A stretch of 52,852 nucleotides of DNA, taken from contig CAJNDS010000411.1 in assembly GCA_905221605.1 (NCBI GenBank), forward strand, positions 30,001-82,852. Direction: 5' to 3'. The DNA is from Symbiodinium natans (taxonomy: Eukaryota > Sar > Dinophyceae > Suessiales > Symbiodiniaceae). Below are positions 28,172 through 38,113 of the stretch, piece after piece (the first letter of the stretch is position 1; the number at the start of each line of letters is the position of its first letter). The translations under genes were made by a program, and so were the position numbers. The notes beneath the pieces are model-generated. The model saw only the letters and a list, made by a program, of their open reading frames with translations, had not been told where the DNA came from and ran no database searches.

Positions 28172-28669
28172 CAGTAAAACCACTGTATAAGAAACCACTG
28201 TTTAAGAAACTGAGCCCCTAGACCCGGGAATATTGGTCGATTTGCGGTGGCCTTCTAGCTAAGAAACTTAGGGTACCCTAGTGTTTTGGGGTCATTTTCT
28301 TAAAAAATCTGCCTGCAACACCCCCCCTAGCGGTTTATGGGTTCTTAAGGGCTTATAGGACCCTAAGCCCTGAACCCTAAACCCTAAACCCTAGACCCTA
28401 AACCCTAGCCAAGCTTTCAACGCTTCTGGGATGCAGAGGAGTGTGGGAAGGAAAAGAAAGACTAACGGCCCCCCAACTTCCAAATCTAAACTTGGAACAT
28501 GGGTTTGGTCTAGTGGTATAGCGTACTCCCTTAAGAAATTAGTTTAGAAACCAAGCCTACCCTAGGCTCAACCCCCCCCCCCCCCCCCCGGGTACATGGG
28601 TAATGGAATCTAAGAAACTTAGGGTACCCTGTCTCCGGAAAACCGTTTTCTTAAACAGCGTTTTTACTG
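28172..28669. mobile_element. Pogo-like non-autonomous transposon (498 bp)
   Basis: Ends CAGTAAAACCACTGTATAAG and, inverted, CAGTAAAAACGCTGTTTAAG, each flanked by TA (28,170-28,171 and 28,670-28,671), the target of Tc1/mariner and pogo elements. AAGAAACTTAGGGTACCCT occurs twice inside (28,261 and 28,612). It also holds a short CCCTAAA tract (about 28,360-28,410), a poly-C run (28,572-28,589) and a tRNA-like stretch (28,501-28,575). No transposase. Confidence 0.8.
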
Positions 28670-28886
28670 TAGTGGAACCTATGGATTCAAGGTCGGATCT
28701 AGGGTTTAGGGGCTGTAGGGCGGACCCTAAATCCCTAAACCCTTCAAAAGCCCAGAAGAAGCCCCAGGTATTGGGGGCATAGAATTACATACGTTTAGGG
28801 TTCAGGGTTTAAGATGTTGATAAGTGTCTAAGTCTAACACCATACACCCTACACCCTAAACCCCAGACCCTAAAGCCTAAACCCTA

Positions 28887-28945
28887 AACAAGTCTGCTGT
28901 CAAGGGCTTCGACCCGTGCAAACGATCTGATTTGCGATTGTTGGG
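28887..28945 (+). CDS. Exon-like island
   Basis: After CCCTAAACAAG the plus strand reads SAVKGFDPCKRSDLRLLG up to a TTTAGGG array. No opposite-strand competitor of similar quality. Unassigned. Confidence 0.35.
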
Positions 28946-29101
28946 TTTAGGGTTTAGGGTTTAGGGTTTAGGGTTTAGGGTTTAGGGTTTAGGGTTGAGG
29001 GTTTAGGGTCAGAAGGCGGCCCCTAATATTTAGGGTACCCAAAACGCACAATTTCTTGAGAACTGACCATCTTGCTGTGCACTTGCGGTTTCTTAACTTA
29101 G

Positions 29102-29178
29102 CAGGGGAGAAGGGAATGAGGTACCTTGGATTAGCCAGGCCAACATACAATCCTTTGAACGCAAGGACGCCATCCTAA
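29102..29178 (+). CDS. Terminal-exon-like ORF (24 codons)
   Basis: Acceptor TTGCGGTTTCTTAACTTAG, then GEKGMRYLGLARPTYNPLNA, R-T-P-S and TAA inside a CCCTAAA array. Strong acceptor with a branch-like CTTAAC. The stop codon is created by the telomeric repeat. Unassigned. Confidence 0.4.
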
Positions 29179-29250
29179 ACCCTAAACCCTAAACCCTAAA
29201 CCCTAAACCCTAAAACCTAAACCCTAAACCCTAAACCCTAAACCCTGAAC

Positions 29251-29283
29251 TGAGAGCCTCATGCTCCGTCTGAGCAACAGCTA
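29251..29283 (-). CDS. Micro-exon-like island
   Basis: Minus strand CAAAACACACCGCTTTTCAG acceptor, 33 bp reading AVAQTEHEAL, then GTTCAG, the first bases of a telomere-like tract. Good acceptor, very short. Confidence 0.3.
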
Positions 29284-29453
29284 CTGAAAAGCGGTGTGTT
29301 TTGGCGAGGCGTGGCCCCCTAAAACCCTCAACCCTCAAACATTAAACCCTAAGCCCCAAACCTACCTTGAATCCTAAACCCTAAACCCCAAACCCTGAAC
29401 CCTGAACCCTGCACCCTAAACCCTAAACCCTAAACCCTAAACCCTAAACCCAG

Positions 29454-29516
29454 CAGTGGGAGAGGGAGGAACTGCAGGCCTTGCATAGCGGGCTCGTAGC
29501 AAAGCCTGAGTCCTGA
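29454..29516 (+). CDS. Exon-like segment abutting CCCTAAA array
   Basis: The array ends CCCTAAACCCAG and the next base starts QWEREELQALHSGLVAKPES then TGA. A GTAGCA donor-like site lies after S-G-L. Charged helix. The acceptor is built from the telomeric repeat itself. Unassigned. Confidence 0.45.
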   Translation, partial: QWEREELQALHSGLVAKPES

Positions 29517-29594
29517 TGCAAAGGCTCGACAACGAAATACCGCAATTAGAGCTTAGGGTTTAAGTTTAAGGTTTAGGGTTTAGGGTTTAGGGTT

Positions 29595-29745
29595 TAGGGC
29601 TTAGGGCCTTAGGGCCTTAGGGCTTTAGGGCTTTAGGGCTTTAAGGCTTTAGGGCTTAAGGGCTTTAGGGCTTTCGGGCTTTAGGGCTTTAGGGCTTTGG
29701 GGCTTTGGGGCTTTAGGGCTTTAGGGCTTTAGGGCTTAGGACGTT
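29595..29745 (+). repeat. GGGCTTTA 8-mer array
   Basis: About 16 units of AGGGCTTT, an 8-bp variant with both a C substitution and an added T, locally homogenised. Confidence 0.92.
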
Positions 29746-29944
29746 TAGGGTTTTAGGGGCGCCACTTCATCCCTTCCAAGCTCTGAATCCTGAACCCTAA
29801 GCCCTAAATCCACTACGGCCTTCTCCCAAGCCGCCTTGGACTTAATCCTAAACCCTAAACCCTAAACCTTGAATCCTAAACCTGGAATCCTAAACCCTAA
29901 ACCCTAAACCCTGAACCCTGAACCCTGAACCCTGAAAAGGCAAC

Positions 29945-30019
29945 ATGTCTGACGACATGTTTGGAGCCGCGGAGCACGGATCCAGGGCCGAAGGCGGGTC
30001 GGTTCAGGGATGCAATTAG
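29945..30019 (+). CDS. Small ATG ORF (24 codons)
   Basis: ATG in the context GGCAACATGTCT, favourable for initiation; begins MSDDMFGAAEHGSRAEGGSV, stop TAG. Acidic start typical of cytosolic proteins. Could be a first exon; no clear donor. Confidence 0.3.
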   Translation: MSDDMFGAAEHGSRAEGGSVQGCN

Positions 30020-30340
30020 GAGCTTGTAGGGCCTGATGTAAGGTTTTTACTCGGGGTTTTGAGGGTCGATGAGGGCTTTGTATGGCCTGTTGGGAAGTCC
30101 TAGGCTTTATAAGGGCCTGGATGGGTTTGGTTTAGGTTTCAGGATCTAGGGTTTAGGGCTTCGTAAATCGCCGCGCCCGATGCTGCTCGATCGCCCCCCC
30201 CCCCCCCACAATTTGAAACCTCGATGGCGCCTTGAACACCATGGGGAGTTTACGATAATCAGGAACCCCTAAACCCTGAACCCTTATTGTGGAGGGGTTT
30301 ACGAGAATTTAGGGTTTAGGGCTTAGGGCGTAGGGTTTAG

Positions 30341-30420
30341 GGCCCCCAAGTAGTAGGATCCTCTTAGAGTAAGGACCCCAACAAGATACCCCTCATATCG
30401 TAAAACCCCACCTCAAGGCT
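30341..30420. mobile_element. Family H dispersed repeat, copy 1
   Basis: GTAGTAGGATCCTCTTAGAG, AAGGACCCCAACAAGATACC and CATATCGTAAAACCCC match family H at about 36,547, 39,969 and 51,314. Confidence 0.6.
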
Positions 30421-30710
30421 AGGCCACGCCCAGTACACCTCGGATCTCGTAGGGCCAGAAAAACCATAAGGGTGTAGGGTTTAGGGTTTAGGGTGTAGGG
30501 TTTAGGGTTAGGCTAAACCCTGTGGGAGGGAAGGACACTGTCAAGCGCTAAAGGTTTCAAGTTGAGATTTGTAGTATTCAGACAGTCTCTCAACATCGCC
30601 ACCCCCAAAACTACAAGGGTTTAGGGTTTAGGGTTTAGGGTCTAGGGTTTAGGGTTTAGGGTTAGAGTACAAGACTTAGGACCTAGGACGTCGGCATAAC
30701 TCGACCTTAC

Positions 30711-30761
30711 CTCCCCTACTCTTCTTGCACGCCGGAAAACTTTGGACCCTTGAAAGCGTTC
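30711..30761 (-). CDS. Exon-like segment (17 codons, phase 0/0)
   Basis: Minus strand: acceptor GGTTTATGGTTTGAAG, reading ERFQGSKVFRRARRVGE, then GTAAGGTCG, a consensus donor. Basic helix-like peptide. The plus strand is also open (RPYLPYSSCTPENFG), but only the minus strand has both splice signals. Confidence 0.45.
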
Positions 30762-31194
30762 CTTCAAACCATAAACCCTAAACCAAGACCCTTAACCCTA
30801 AACCCTAAACCCTAAGCCCTAAACCCTAAACCCTAAACCCTAAACCCTAAACCCTGAACCCTAAGCCCTAAACCCGAAACCCTAAACCCTAAACCCTAAA
30901 CCCTAACAATGTCTCCTCTGGCTGCTGGTAATGGATCAGCAAGCGCGTGTTGGTGACCTTGTGGCTTCTAAGGCTTAGTTGCTGAGTTCATAAGCCGTAT
31001 CTAATAGGGTTTAGGGTTTGGGGTTTAGGGTTTAGGGTTTAGGGCTTAGGGTCTTGCTCCCAAAAAGAGTACACTTTGGGTTCTATAGGGGATTCTAGTA
31101 TCCCAAAAAAGTGTAAAGTGAGTGTGCTCACTCAGCTACTAAGAAGGGCCCATGCTCAGGGCTTCGGACGTAAGGATTCAAGTTTAGAATTTAA

Positions 31195-31390
31195 GGTTAT
31201 GGTTTAGGGTTGAAGGTTTCAAGTTAAAGGTTTCAAGTTTAGGGTTTAGGGTTTGAGGTTTCAAGTTTAGGGTTTAGGGTGTCGGGCTAAAGTTTAGGGC
31301 TTAGAGTTTCAGGTTTTCAAATTTAGGGCTTGGGGTTTAAGGTTTAGGCCCTAGGGGTGAAGGTTCAGGGACTTAGGGTTTAGGGCTTAA
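31195..31390 (+). repeat. Highly degenerate TTTAGGG/TTCAAG tract
   Basis: AAGTTTAGGGTTTAGGGTTT mixed with GGTTTCAAGTT units; the heptamer is barely recognisable. Confidence 0.75.
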
Positions 31391-31449
31391 TGAACATCAT
31401 GAGATGCCTCAACTCAGAAAGCTCAAAAGACCTTTCGATTCAGTCCAGT

Positions 31450-31580
31450 TACGACTACTATTAGAAATATTATTATTACTGTTATTATTACTACTACTAT
31501 GCTTCTTACGATTACTATTACGATTGCTATTGCTACTACTACTGCTATTACTACTAGTATTTCTATTACTCTGGCAAAAG
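31450..31580. repeat. TTA/CTA trinucleotide tract
   Basis: ATTATTACTGTTATTATTAC-type sequence about 120 bp long. Frames here are leucine or isoleucine/valine runs and are not genes. Confidence 0.9.
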
Positions 31581-31652
31581 GGGAAGCCTCGCCCCGTCCT
31601 CGTTTTGTCATGTCTGCTTAGGTCCCTAGATACAAGTCTTTCGAAGACTGGA

Positions 31653-31764
31653 GGGTTTAGGGTTTAGGTTTAGGGTTTAGGGTTTAGGGTTTAGGGTTTA
31701 GGGTTTAGGGTTTAGGGTTTAGGGTTTAGGGTTTAGGGTTTAGGGTTTAGGGTTTAGGGTTTAC
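31653..31764 (+). repeat. Pure TTTAGGG array
   Basis: About 16 units with one 6-bp slip near its left end. Confidence 0.97.
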
Positions 31765-31978
31765 GGTACCCATCTTGGGGTCCAACCCTAAGCCCTAAAC
31801 CCTAAACCCCAAGCCCGCGATCAGGCTATCTATTTGGAGTATACAAGGGGTATTCCTACTTTGGCAAATACCGAATACAGCCGCGCTTCTTCGGAACGGT
31901 TGAATGCCAAAATCTCAAACTCCGGCGCTATTGCGCCCTAAATTAGTTCCTTGGGCACGAAATGAACCGTAAAAGGGC

Positions 31979-32389
31979 TTATGCTTCGTATGCCTTAATA
32001 GGAATTATGATAGTGTAGGGCATGTGACCCCAGTTTTCGGGTTCATTTGGTCCCCAAGGTTCGGTCGCTTGCACCGCGCGTTGGACTTCTACCATACACT
32101 GCGAAAGATGCACGGTGCTTCTGCCAGAAGCCTGTTTATCACACATAAAGACCTTCCAGCATGATTCGTGAGGACACGCAAGCCCGCAAAAAACACCCGA
32201 GATGTACCCAAAACCTCGCCCAATCTCTTCATGTTTGAACCACGTGGGCTTTTGGTTCGGCATGAACTCGAAGCACTGCCAGTAACCAGTCTCTATTGCC
32301 TTTGTGTCGCGGTTTTTTGAAGCGCCGAAGAGGGCCGGGTATACTTGTCGGGGGTTCCGAAGGGTACTTTGGGGTATACTAAAAGAGTG
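31979..32389 (-). CDS. 136-codon open segment, partial gene
   Basis: Open on the minus strand from 32,389 to a stop at 31,979, well beyond the first ATG at 32,263. Upstream of that ATG it reads VYPALFGASKNRDTKAIETG; downstream come the motifs W-Q-C-F-E-F, GFGYISGVFCGLACPHESCW, K-V-F-M-C-D-K-Q-A-S-G and W-G-P-N-E-P-E-N-W-G-H. Many Cys, Trp, Gly and aromatic residues, no low complexity, normal protein composition. I do not recognise the family. The lack of an ATG at the left suggests an internal or last exon; CACTCTTTTAG at 32,381-32,391 is a possible acceptor. Confidence 0.5.
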   Translation of the reverse strand, partial: HSFSIPQSTLRNPRQVYPALFGASKNRDTKAIETGYWQCFEFMPNQKPTWFKHEEIGRGFGYISGVFCGLACPHESCWKVFMCDKQASGRSTVHLSQCMVEVQRAVQATEPWGPNEPENWGHMPYTIIIPIKAYEA

Positions 32390-32663
32390 CTATGTTGGGA
32401 AATGCCTAAGTCTCAGGACTATCATAATCTGTCATCTAATGACTCAGCAGTTCTTTCGTCTTTAGGCTTTAGGCTTTACGGTTTACGTTTTGGGGTTTAG
32501 GGTTTACGGTTTAGGGTCTAGGGTTTAGGGTTTAGTGTTTATAAGGTTTAGGGTGAGCGACAACGGCTTGATAAGGCCCAACACAGTTGGGGCCACGGGT
32601 CGAGGAGTTGAGGGATGCAAATGAATACTACACCGATCGCTAAACCCCGGCTATGTGGTTGCC

Positions 32664-32768
32664 ATGCCAGTGGCATACCCTGCAGTCTTGCAAGGCACAG
32701 TCGTCAAGGCTGCAGCAAGTGTGGCAGTCAAACATGGGAAGCGTACGTTTTGTTTGCTGTTGCAGTGA
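32664..32768 (+). CDS. Short ORF, alanine/valine-rich
   Basis: Open from about 32,622; from the ATG it reads MPVAYPAVLQGTVVKAAASV then A-V-K-H-G-K-R and TGA. GTACGT after the K-H-G-K-R stretch could be a donor. Opposite strand to the 31,979-32,389 segment. Unassigned. Confidence 0.3.
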   Translation: MPVAYPAVLQGTVVKAAASVAVKHGKRTFCLLLQ

Positions 32769-33079
32769 AGGTGCGACGAAGGTCCTAAGGATTTGGTCAC
32801 ATCGGCTAAGGCACCTATGTGGGGGAGGGGGGGAGGGGGGGAGGCGTGCCTGAGGAATTTTGAGTTGAGGGAGGGCTTTGGGTTGCAGGGGGCAGAGGCA
32901 GATTAAAGAAAGCTGCGGTGAAAACGAGCATCAAGCACCAGTTTTCTGACCCAAGCAGAACACCCCAAAAAGATACATGTGCGCATGCACACACGCGCCT
33001 GAACATGTTCGACATACCTCACCCGCATGACTCACACTTTTGGGGCTTGCGAAGACGATAACCTTCGAATGAGTTGTAG

Positions 33080-33165
33080 CAATTCTTCCCCCCTACACTA
33101 ACAGTCCTTAATAGGGATTATAATCGGGGGTACTATAATCCCTATTAAGGACTGTATAAGGGGTC
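33080..33165. mobile_element. MITE family A, copy with eroded ends
   Basis: The core (ACTAACAGTCCTTAATAGGG facing ATCCCTATTAAGGACTGT) is well kept while the terminal GGGATG arms are lost. Confidence 0.65.
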
Positions 33166-33394
33166 CAGGGGTCCAAATCTAGCAAGATTGAGCATCCCAG
33201 GCTTTCTCCACGGTGTCCGCTTACTGGTGTCCATCGTCGCGCCACTTGCTAGCATCATGGCTCAGATCCCCCCACTTAGACCCTCATCTGCAAACCTCAA
33301 ACCTCTAACACGTGAGGGACTTCTGGGACACACCCGCGACCTCCTCGGACGCCCTTGCCGACACTGCTCTGTGGGACCTTCTGAGGCTTAAACC

Positions 33395-33550
33395 CTAAAG
33401 GGAATAGGTCAAGGTGGTTTTGCCGCCTGGGACGGCGTGGGGTGGGATCAAAGTCTTAGATGGCGCTCCATAATCGGGCCAGGGCCGCTCGCATCTCACG
33501 AAGCTTTCGAAGCCGGTCTGCACCCCAAGCTTCGCAGCTTCTGCGCCCAA
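33395..33550 (-). CDS. Paralogous coding-like segment F, copy 2 (51 codons)
   Basis: Minus-strand frame open for 51 codons: G-A-E-A-A-K, GFESFVRCERPWPDYGAPSK, then T-L-I-P-P-H-A-V-P-G-G-K-T and TAG. Copy 1 (80-262) conserves the same frame over about 33 codons, with a three-base length difference in the middle. That pattern favours a real protein-coding ancestor. No family recognised. Confidence 0.45.
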   Translation of the reverse strand: MGAEAAKLGVQTGFESFVRCERPWPDYGAPSKTLIPPHAVPGGKTTLTYSL

Positions 33551-33719
33551 TTACAGCGAACACTGAACCCGAAACCCGAAACCCTAAAACCTAAACCCTA
33601 AACCCTTAGCCCTAAACCCTAAACCCTAAACCCTGAACCCTTAAGCCCGAACCCTTATATAACCCTGTTCAAGCGCCAAGCAATCGCCAGGCCGAGGATC
33701 GCGAGGATGAGGACCAAAA

Positions 33720-33905
33720 GAAATACATCCTGGGTCTGGTTTTAGGGTTTAGGGTTTAGGGTTTAGGGTTTAGGGTTTAGGGTTTAGGGTTTAGGGTTTA
33801 GGGTTTAGGGAAATACATCCTGGGTCTGGTTTTAGGGTTTAGGGTTTAGGGTTTAGGGTTTAGGGTTTCGGGTTTAGGGTTAGGGTTTAGGGCTTGGAGC
33901 TACGG
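33720..33905 (+). repeat. Tandem duplication of unique sequence plus TTTAGGG array
   Basis: AAATACATCCTGGGTCTGGT followed by TTTAGGG units occurs twice, at 33,720 and at 33,811, about 90 bp apart. The unit that duplicated includes both unique sequence and a telomere array. Confidence 0.88.
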
Positions 33906-33989
33906 GTTTGAGGTTTGGGGTTCACAGACCACTTTTGGGCGGGGCTTGAACTGCCCGGACTTTGAAAAGGACGCCCAATAAACAAATTT

Positions 33990-34075
33990 ATATAGATATA
34001 CACATGTATATGTACATATATCTATATATATATATATATATATTATGTAAATGTATATGTGTATATATATATAGT
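33990..34075. repeat. AT-rich microsatellite
   Basis: TATATA runs with ATGT interruptions. The overlapping frame (I-Y-I-Y-I) is not a gene. Confidence 0.93.
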
Positions 34076-34679
34076 CACCAAGGTTTGTAAGGAACCCTAA
34101 ATACACTCAACAAATAAGAGCAATGTAAAGTCTGTTTCAACCATGTATAAACCCTAAACTATTTCTGTTCGTTAGTTGAGGAAACGAAAACCCTGAAAGG
34201 GCAAACGGCCGCTCTTCCTAGTCCTAGTCTTTAGGGGTTGTCGGTCGAGCTGAAAACAACTTCAGGTCCTAAGCCCTAGACCCTAAACCCCAAAGATAGG
34301 CTTGAGATTTGGGGGTTAGACCCTAAACCCTAAACCCTGAACCCTAGATCCTAAACCCTAAACCCTAAACCCTTGCGCCTTCGAGGTGAGCTTGTTTCCA
34401 GGCAGTCAAATACCCTAAGAGAAGTACGGGGGTTTGAGGTTTAGGGTTTAGGGTTTAGGGTTTAGAGTTTCAATGATTGATCCCGAAGCAAGCTATAGCC
34501 GAACTACATACAAGCTACACATGAATATCCAAAAGCATGCCTTGAATCCGTCAAGGCCTTGGGGCATAGGTGTATGGGGAGCACAAGTCCGGCCCCCACC
34601 CCCCCCACCCTCCCCCACGCACCCCCATCCCCACCCCAACTCCGAGGCCAGGCCGAGGCGGGTCGCGTAGCGTTAAAAT

Positions 34680-35100
34680 TAACTGACGTAAGCCCTGCGC
34701 CGCAAGTCCTCCCGGGCTCAGGGCAATGTAGGGGGCTACTCATTTTGAACGTGCATGTAGAGCGTAGCTTTCTGCACTTACAGGGCGAGGGGTTTAGTTT
34801 AGGGTTCAAGGAGATACTGCTGCAGCTTAGTCCCTGAAGCCTCTGAAGAAAGGATCCTAGGTGCTACTCATTGTTATACAGTGCGATTACACAAGGTTGA
34901 AAGTTGAGCGGACCCAACGCCTACATTTGCAGGTTCTTATGACAAAAGACCTTTTAGGATTCTTAGGTAACCTACAATTAATTTGTGTTCCTAAGGTAGG
35001 ATTCAGGAGGATACTGCAGCTGGATCAGGTATGAGACTTTGCTTTCAGCTTGCACGCAAACCGGGAAGTAGCTACCTTTCATTGACGAGATGGGGTACCT
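34680..35100. other. Unique island
   Basis: About 400 bp with few heptamers. GGAGATACTGCTGCAGCTTA (34,809) and GGAGGATACTGCAGCTGGA (35,008) are a degenerate direct repeat. The frames at 34,504-34,837 are proline-rich and low complexity. No gene supported. Confidence 0.45.
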
Positions 35101-35605
35101 AAACCCCAAGCCCTAAACCTGAAACTCTAAACCTTAAACCCGAAAAGGTTTCGTGCTGCATAAGCTAAGAGTCCATAGCTCTGCAAGCGGCCACGTCGCC
35201 ATCGGCAAAAGGCCTATCCGTCCTTTGGTTCCCTGTGGTGGCTTAAGGGTTTAGGGGCGTAGGGTTGAGCGTTTATGGCTTACGGTGTACAAAAAGTACT
35301 AAAGACGAAGCCCCATGCCATGAACTTCAGGGCTTATGTGACCTGAGCTTCCTGAGTGCAAGAGGCCTGAGGCGCCAAAGAGGCTTTGGGTGCTAAGTTA
35401 GGGTTTAAGGCTAGAGACAATCAAGCCAGGACTCCTGGGTCAAGATCTTCGGATTGCCTGGGTTTAAGGGGAGGCCCTAAACCCTACCTAGACCCTAAAC
35501 CCTAAACCCGGCCTAAACCCTAAACCCTAAACCCTAAACCCTAAACCCTAAACCCTAAACCCTAAACCCTAAACCCTAAACCGGCGACCTCTCCTGTGTG
35601 CCCAG

Positions 35606-35647
35606 GCGGCCAGCATGCGTCTCTCAACTTCGGGCTGCGCTGGAGGA
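35606..35647 (+). CDS. Exon-like segment with consensus acceptor and donor
   Basis: CGACCTCTCCTGTGTGCCCAG, 42 bp, GTGAGC: the best-matched pair of splice signals in the window. Phase 0 reads AASMRLSTSGCAGG; another frame reads GQHASLNFGLRW and is equally plausible. Preceded by a CCCTAAA array (35,512-35,582). Confidence 0.5.
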
Positions 35648-35955
35648 GTGAGCAAGGACCCTTGTATGAAGCGCTAAGGGCTAAGGGCCTAGGGTTTAGG
35701 GTTTAGGGTTCCGGAATTCCCACCCTGAACTTTCCTTCGTACGACGCGAGGTTCAACGACTTTCGGGTGACCCTAAACCCTACATGCCCCACAACCTAAC
35801 CCCTAAACCCCTAAACTCCAAACCTGGCAACCCCCAAGCCCTCCCGAAAGCTTAAACCGTAGCCCTAAGCCCGAAAACCTGAGGCCTTGCGGGGCTTTCG
35901 GGCCTCATAGGATTTTTAAAATTTCTGGGATTTCTAAGGGCTTGTAAGGGTTATG

Positions 35956-35977
35956 GTGGGGGGGGGGGGGGGGGGGG
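35956..35977. repeat. Poly-G run
   Basis: About 20 consecutive G. Comparable G or C runs lie at 28,572, 30,194, 43,711, 47,647, 48,370 and 50,547. Confidence 0.95.
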
Positions 35978-36011
35978 CTCCTAGGGCTTAGAGGATTTTG
36001 TCGGGTGTATA

Positions 36012-36172
36012 GTCTTAGGCTAGCTCCATGGTCCCTGAGTCTGGGCCCTCTCTAAGGGGACAGCCTTGAATACCCATGATATACCCTATAAAACCCAAGG
36101 GCCCATACTTCAGAGCCACAAAAAAGGAGGTAAGGGACCATATGAAGGGCCCACACTACACCCTCTAGCATT
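36012..36172. mobile_element. MITE family B copy
   Basis: CCATGGTCCCTGAGTCTGGG, central ATACCCATGATATACCC, GGGCCCATACTTCAGAGCC and a closing AAGGGCCCACACTACACCCT. Good overall order, diverged arms. Confidence 0.65.
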
Positions 36173-36546
36173 TAACCCTAAACCTAAACCGCATATAACT
36201 AGGCTCTGAGGAGCCCTCGCCTCCAGCACCCACATGTTGCCAAAAGCGCTTAAACACCCTAAACCTTTCAACCCCAGCGCTTGCAACGAATAGCCCGTGA
36301 CCTAGGCTTTAGGGTTTAGGGTTTAGGGCTTAGGGCTTAGGGTTTAGGGTTTCGGGTTTAGGGTCCTACTGGCATTTAGTGAGTATTCCTTCCTTGAGGG
36401 ACATTGATAGGAAATCTACCCAGACCCCTCACCCAGACCCCTCACCCATGTCCGTACACCTTTTTCTATATGCCCCAAACCCTAAACTCGCAACCCTAAG
36501 CCCTGTTTAAGCCTCAATCTACAACCCGAAGCCCTGAATACCAATA

Positions 36547-36625
36547 TGGGGGTTTACGAAACTAGGGGACCCCCCAAGGTACATCCCAAAATAGTAGGAT
36601 CCCCGTCTAATTATCACCCCAGTAA
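36547..36625. mobile_element. Family H dispersed repeat, copy 2
   Basis: TTTACGAAACTAGGGGACCC and CAAAATAGTAGGATCCCCGT match the other H copies. Confidence 0.5.
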
Positions 36626-37009
36626 GTCCCCTAAACCCTAAACCCTAAACCCTAAACCCTAAACCCTAGACCCTAAACCCCCTTTTTCGGAAACCTCCAT
36701 TTCAACCCATCCTTCGGGGCTTTTGGGGTACAGCCCAGCGGATTCCTGCCTGACCGCGCTGGTGCGGCCGGAGATGATCTGAGTCCAAGCCGGGGGCAGT
36801 TTTCAGGGGGTTTGACCCTAACCCTAAACCCTAAACCCTAAACCCTAAACCCTAAACCCTAAACCCTAGACCCTAGACCCTAGACCCCAAACCCGAAGCC
36901 GTTCGGGAGTGTAGGGCTCAAGGTTTTGGATCTCCGCTACAAGCTATTTGGGGGGTTTGGGAATTTTGGGCCGTAGCGTGCGCGTCGATGCCTTGAGACC
37001 GAACACCAG

Positions 37010-37480
37010 GGTTCAGGGTTTAGGGTTTTGGGGTTTAGGGTTTGGGGTTTGGGGTTTTGGGTTTAGGCCCTGTTCTTGAAAAAAAGGGGTTGGGGGTTAG
37101 GGTTTGGGGTTCAGGGTTTGTGATGTGGGAACCCTGAACCCTAAACCCTAAAGCCTAAACCTTAAATCCTAAACCCGAAATTCCCTGAAGCCCCAAAACC
37201 CCCCAAGACGATGGAGCCTCGTCTCTGCAGCAACAACACGCGGCTTGGCCGGGGGGGCAGGTGAGTCCTGAGCTTCTACTGCTGCATTGCTGAGTTAGGA
37301 TTGTAGAGTTTCGGGTTTAGGGTTAGGGTTACGGTTTAGGGTTTAGGGTTACGGTTTAGGGTTGAGGGTTCAGGGTTTAGCGTATAGGGTTTAGGATCTT
37401 AGGGTCTAGGGTTTGGCTTAGGATTTAGGATTTAGGATTTAGGATTCAGGGTTTAGGGTTTAGGGCTTAGGGTTTAGGGG
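37010..37480 (+). repeat. Degenerate TTTAGGG belt
   Basis: TTTGGGG, TTCAGGG and TTTAGGA variants, interrupted by CCCTAAA at 37,135-37,185 and an island at 37,205-37,300 with no clear gene. Confidence 0.85.
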
Positions 37481-37796
37481 TTCAGCCGCTCATGTACTAG
37501 CTTTCACTAGTCGAGCTTTTTCATCTTGTGATGGAGAAGTGCCCACCCACCCCGATAATCCCATATCATTAAGAACAAAAATGTCCTTTTCAGCTGCATC
37601 TTAAACCCTAAGCCTTGAAACTCTATACACCTAAACCCTAGGCCCTGCACACTAAACACGGGCTGCACCCTGAACCCCAATGCCGCCTCAACCCTAAGTC
37701 CTGGGCTGATTTCCTGAAACCCTGAAGGGGGTTTGAGGAAGCGGGGGTTGGGGTTGCCGACTAAGGTCTGTGCCTATGCCGACGAAGTCATTAGGG

Positions 37797-37833
37797 TTTA
37801 TATATATATATACAACATGTGTATGTATGTATG

Positions 37834-37870
<37 letters not shown>
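37797..37870. repeat. TA/TATG microsatellite
   Basis: TATATATATATA, then four TATG units, then TATATATA. Confidence 0.95.
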
Positions 37871-38000
37871 GTAAGAGAGGTTTAGGGTTTAGGGTTTAGG
37901 GTGTAGGGAGCCCTTACCAGACATAGAGGCACGGTGCAGAATGAGCCCTCACGGTACCACTGCCCTCTCACACCAAGAAATGCTTTGGATTGACATTAGG

Positions 38001-38113
38001 GGATAGGATTAGGGGGACCCTTGGAAATATAGACCCTCTGAACTAGGTCCCTGTTTAAGAGAGGCAAAAGAGGGTTAAGAAGGGGTTCCCTTTTAAGGGT
38101 CCCCCTTATCCTA
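38001..38113. mobile_element. Short inverted-repeat element
   Basis: GGATAGGATTAGGGGGACCC at the left and GGGTCCCCCTTATCCTACC at the right are near-inverse. About 113 bp, no coding capacity. Confidence 0.55.

Noticed and set aside
28501-28575. tRNA gene
   Set aside because: A-box-like and weak B-box-like motifs exist, but I cannot draw convincing acceptor or anticodon stems; kept only as a tRNA-like note in the pogo-like element.
31404-31667. Leucine-rich or isoleucine/valine-rich frames
   Set aside because: Translation of a TTA/CTA trinucleotide tract.
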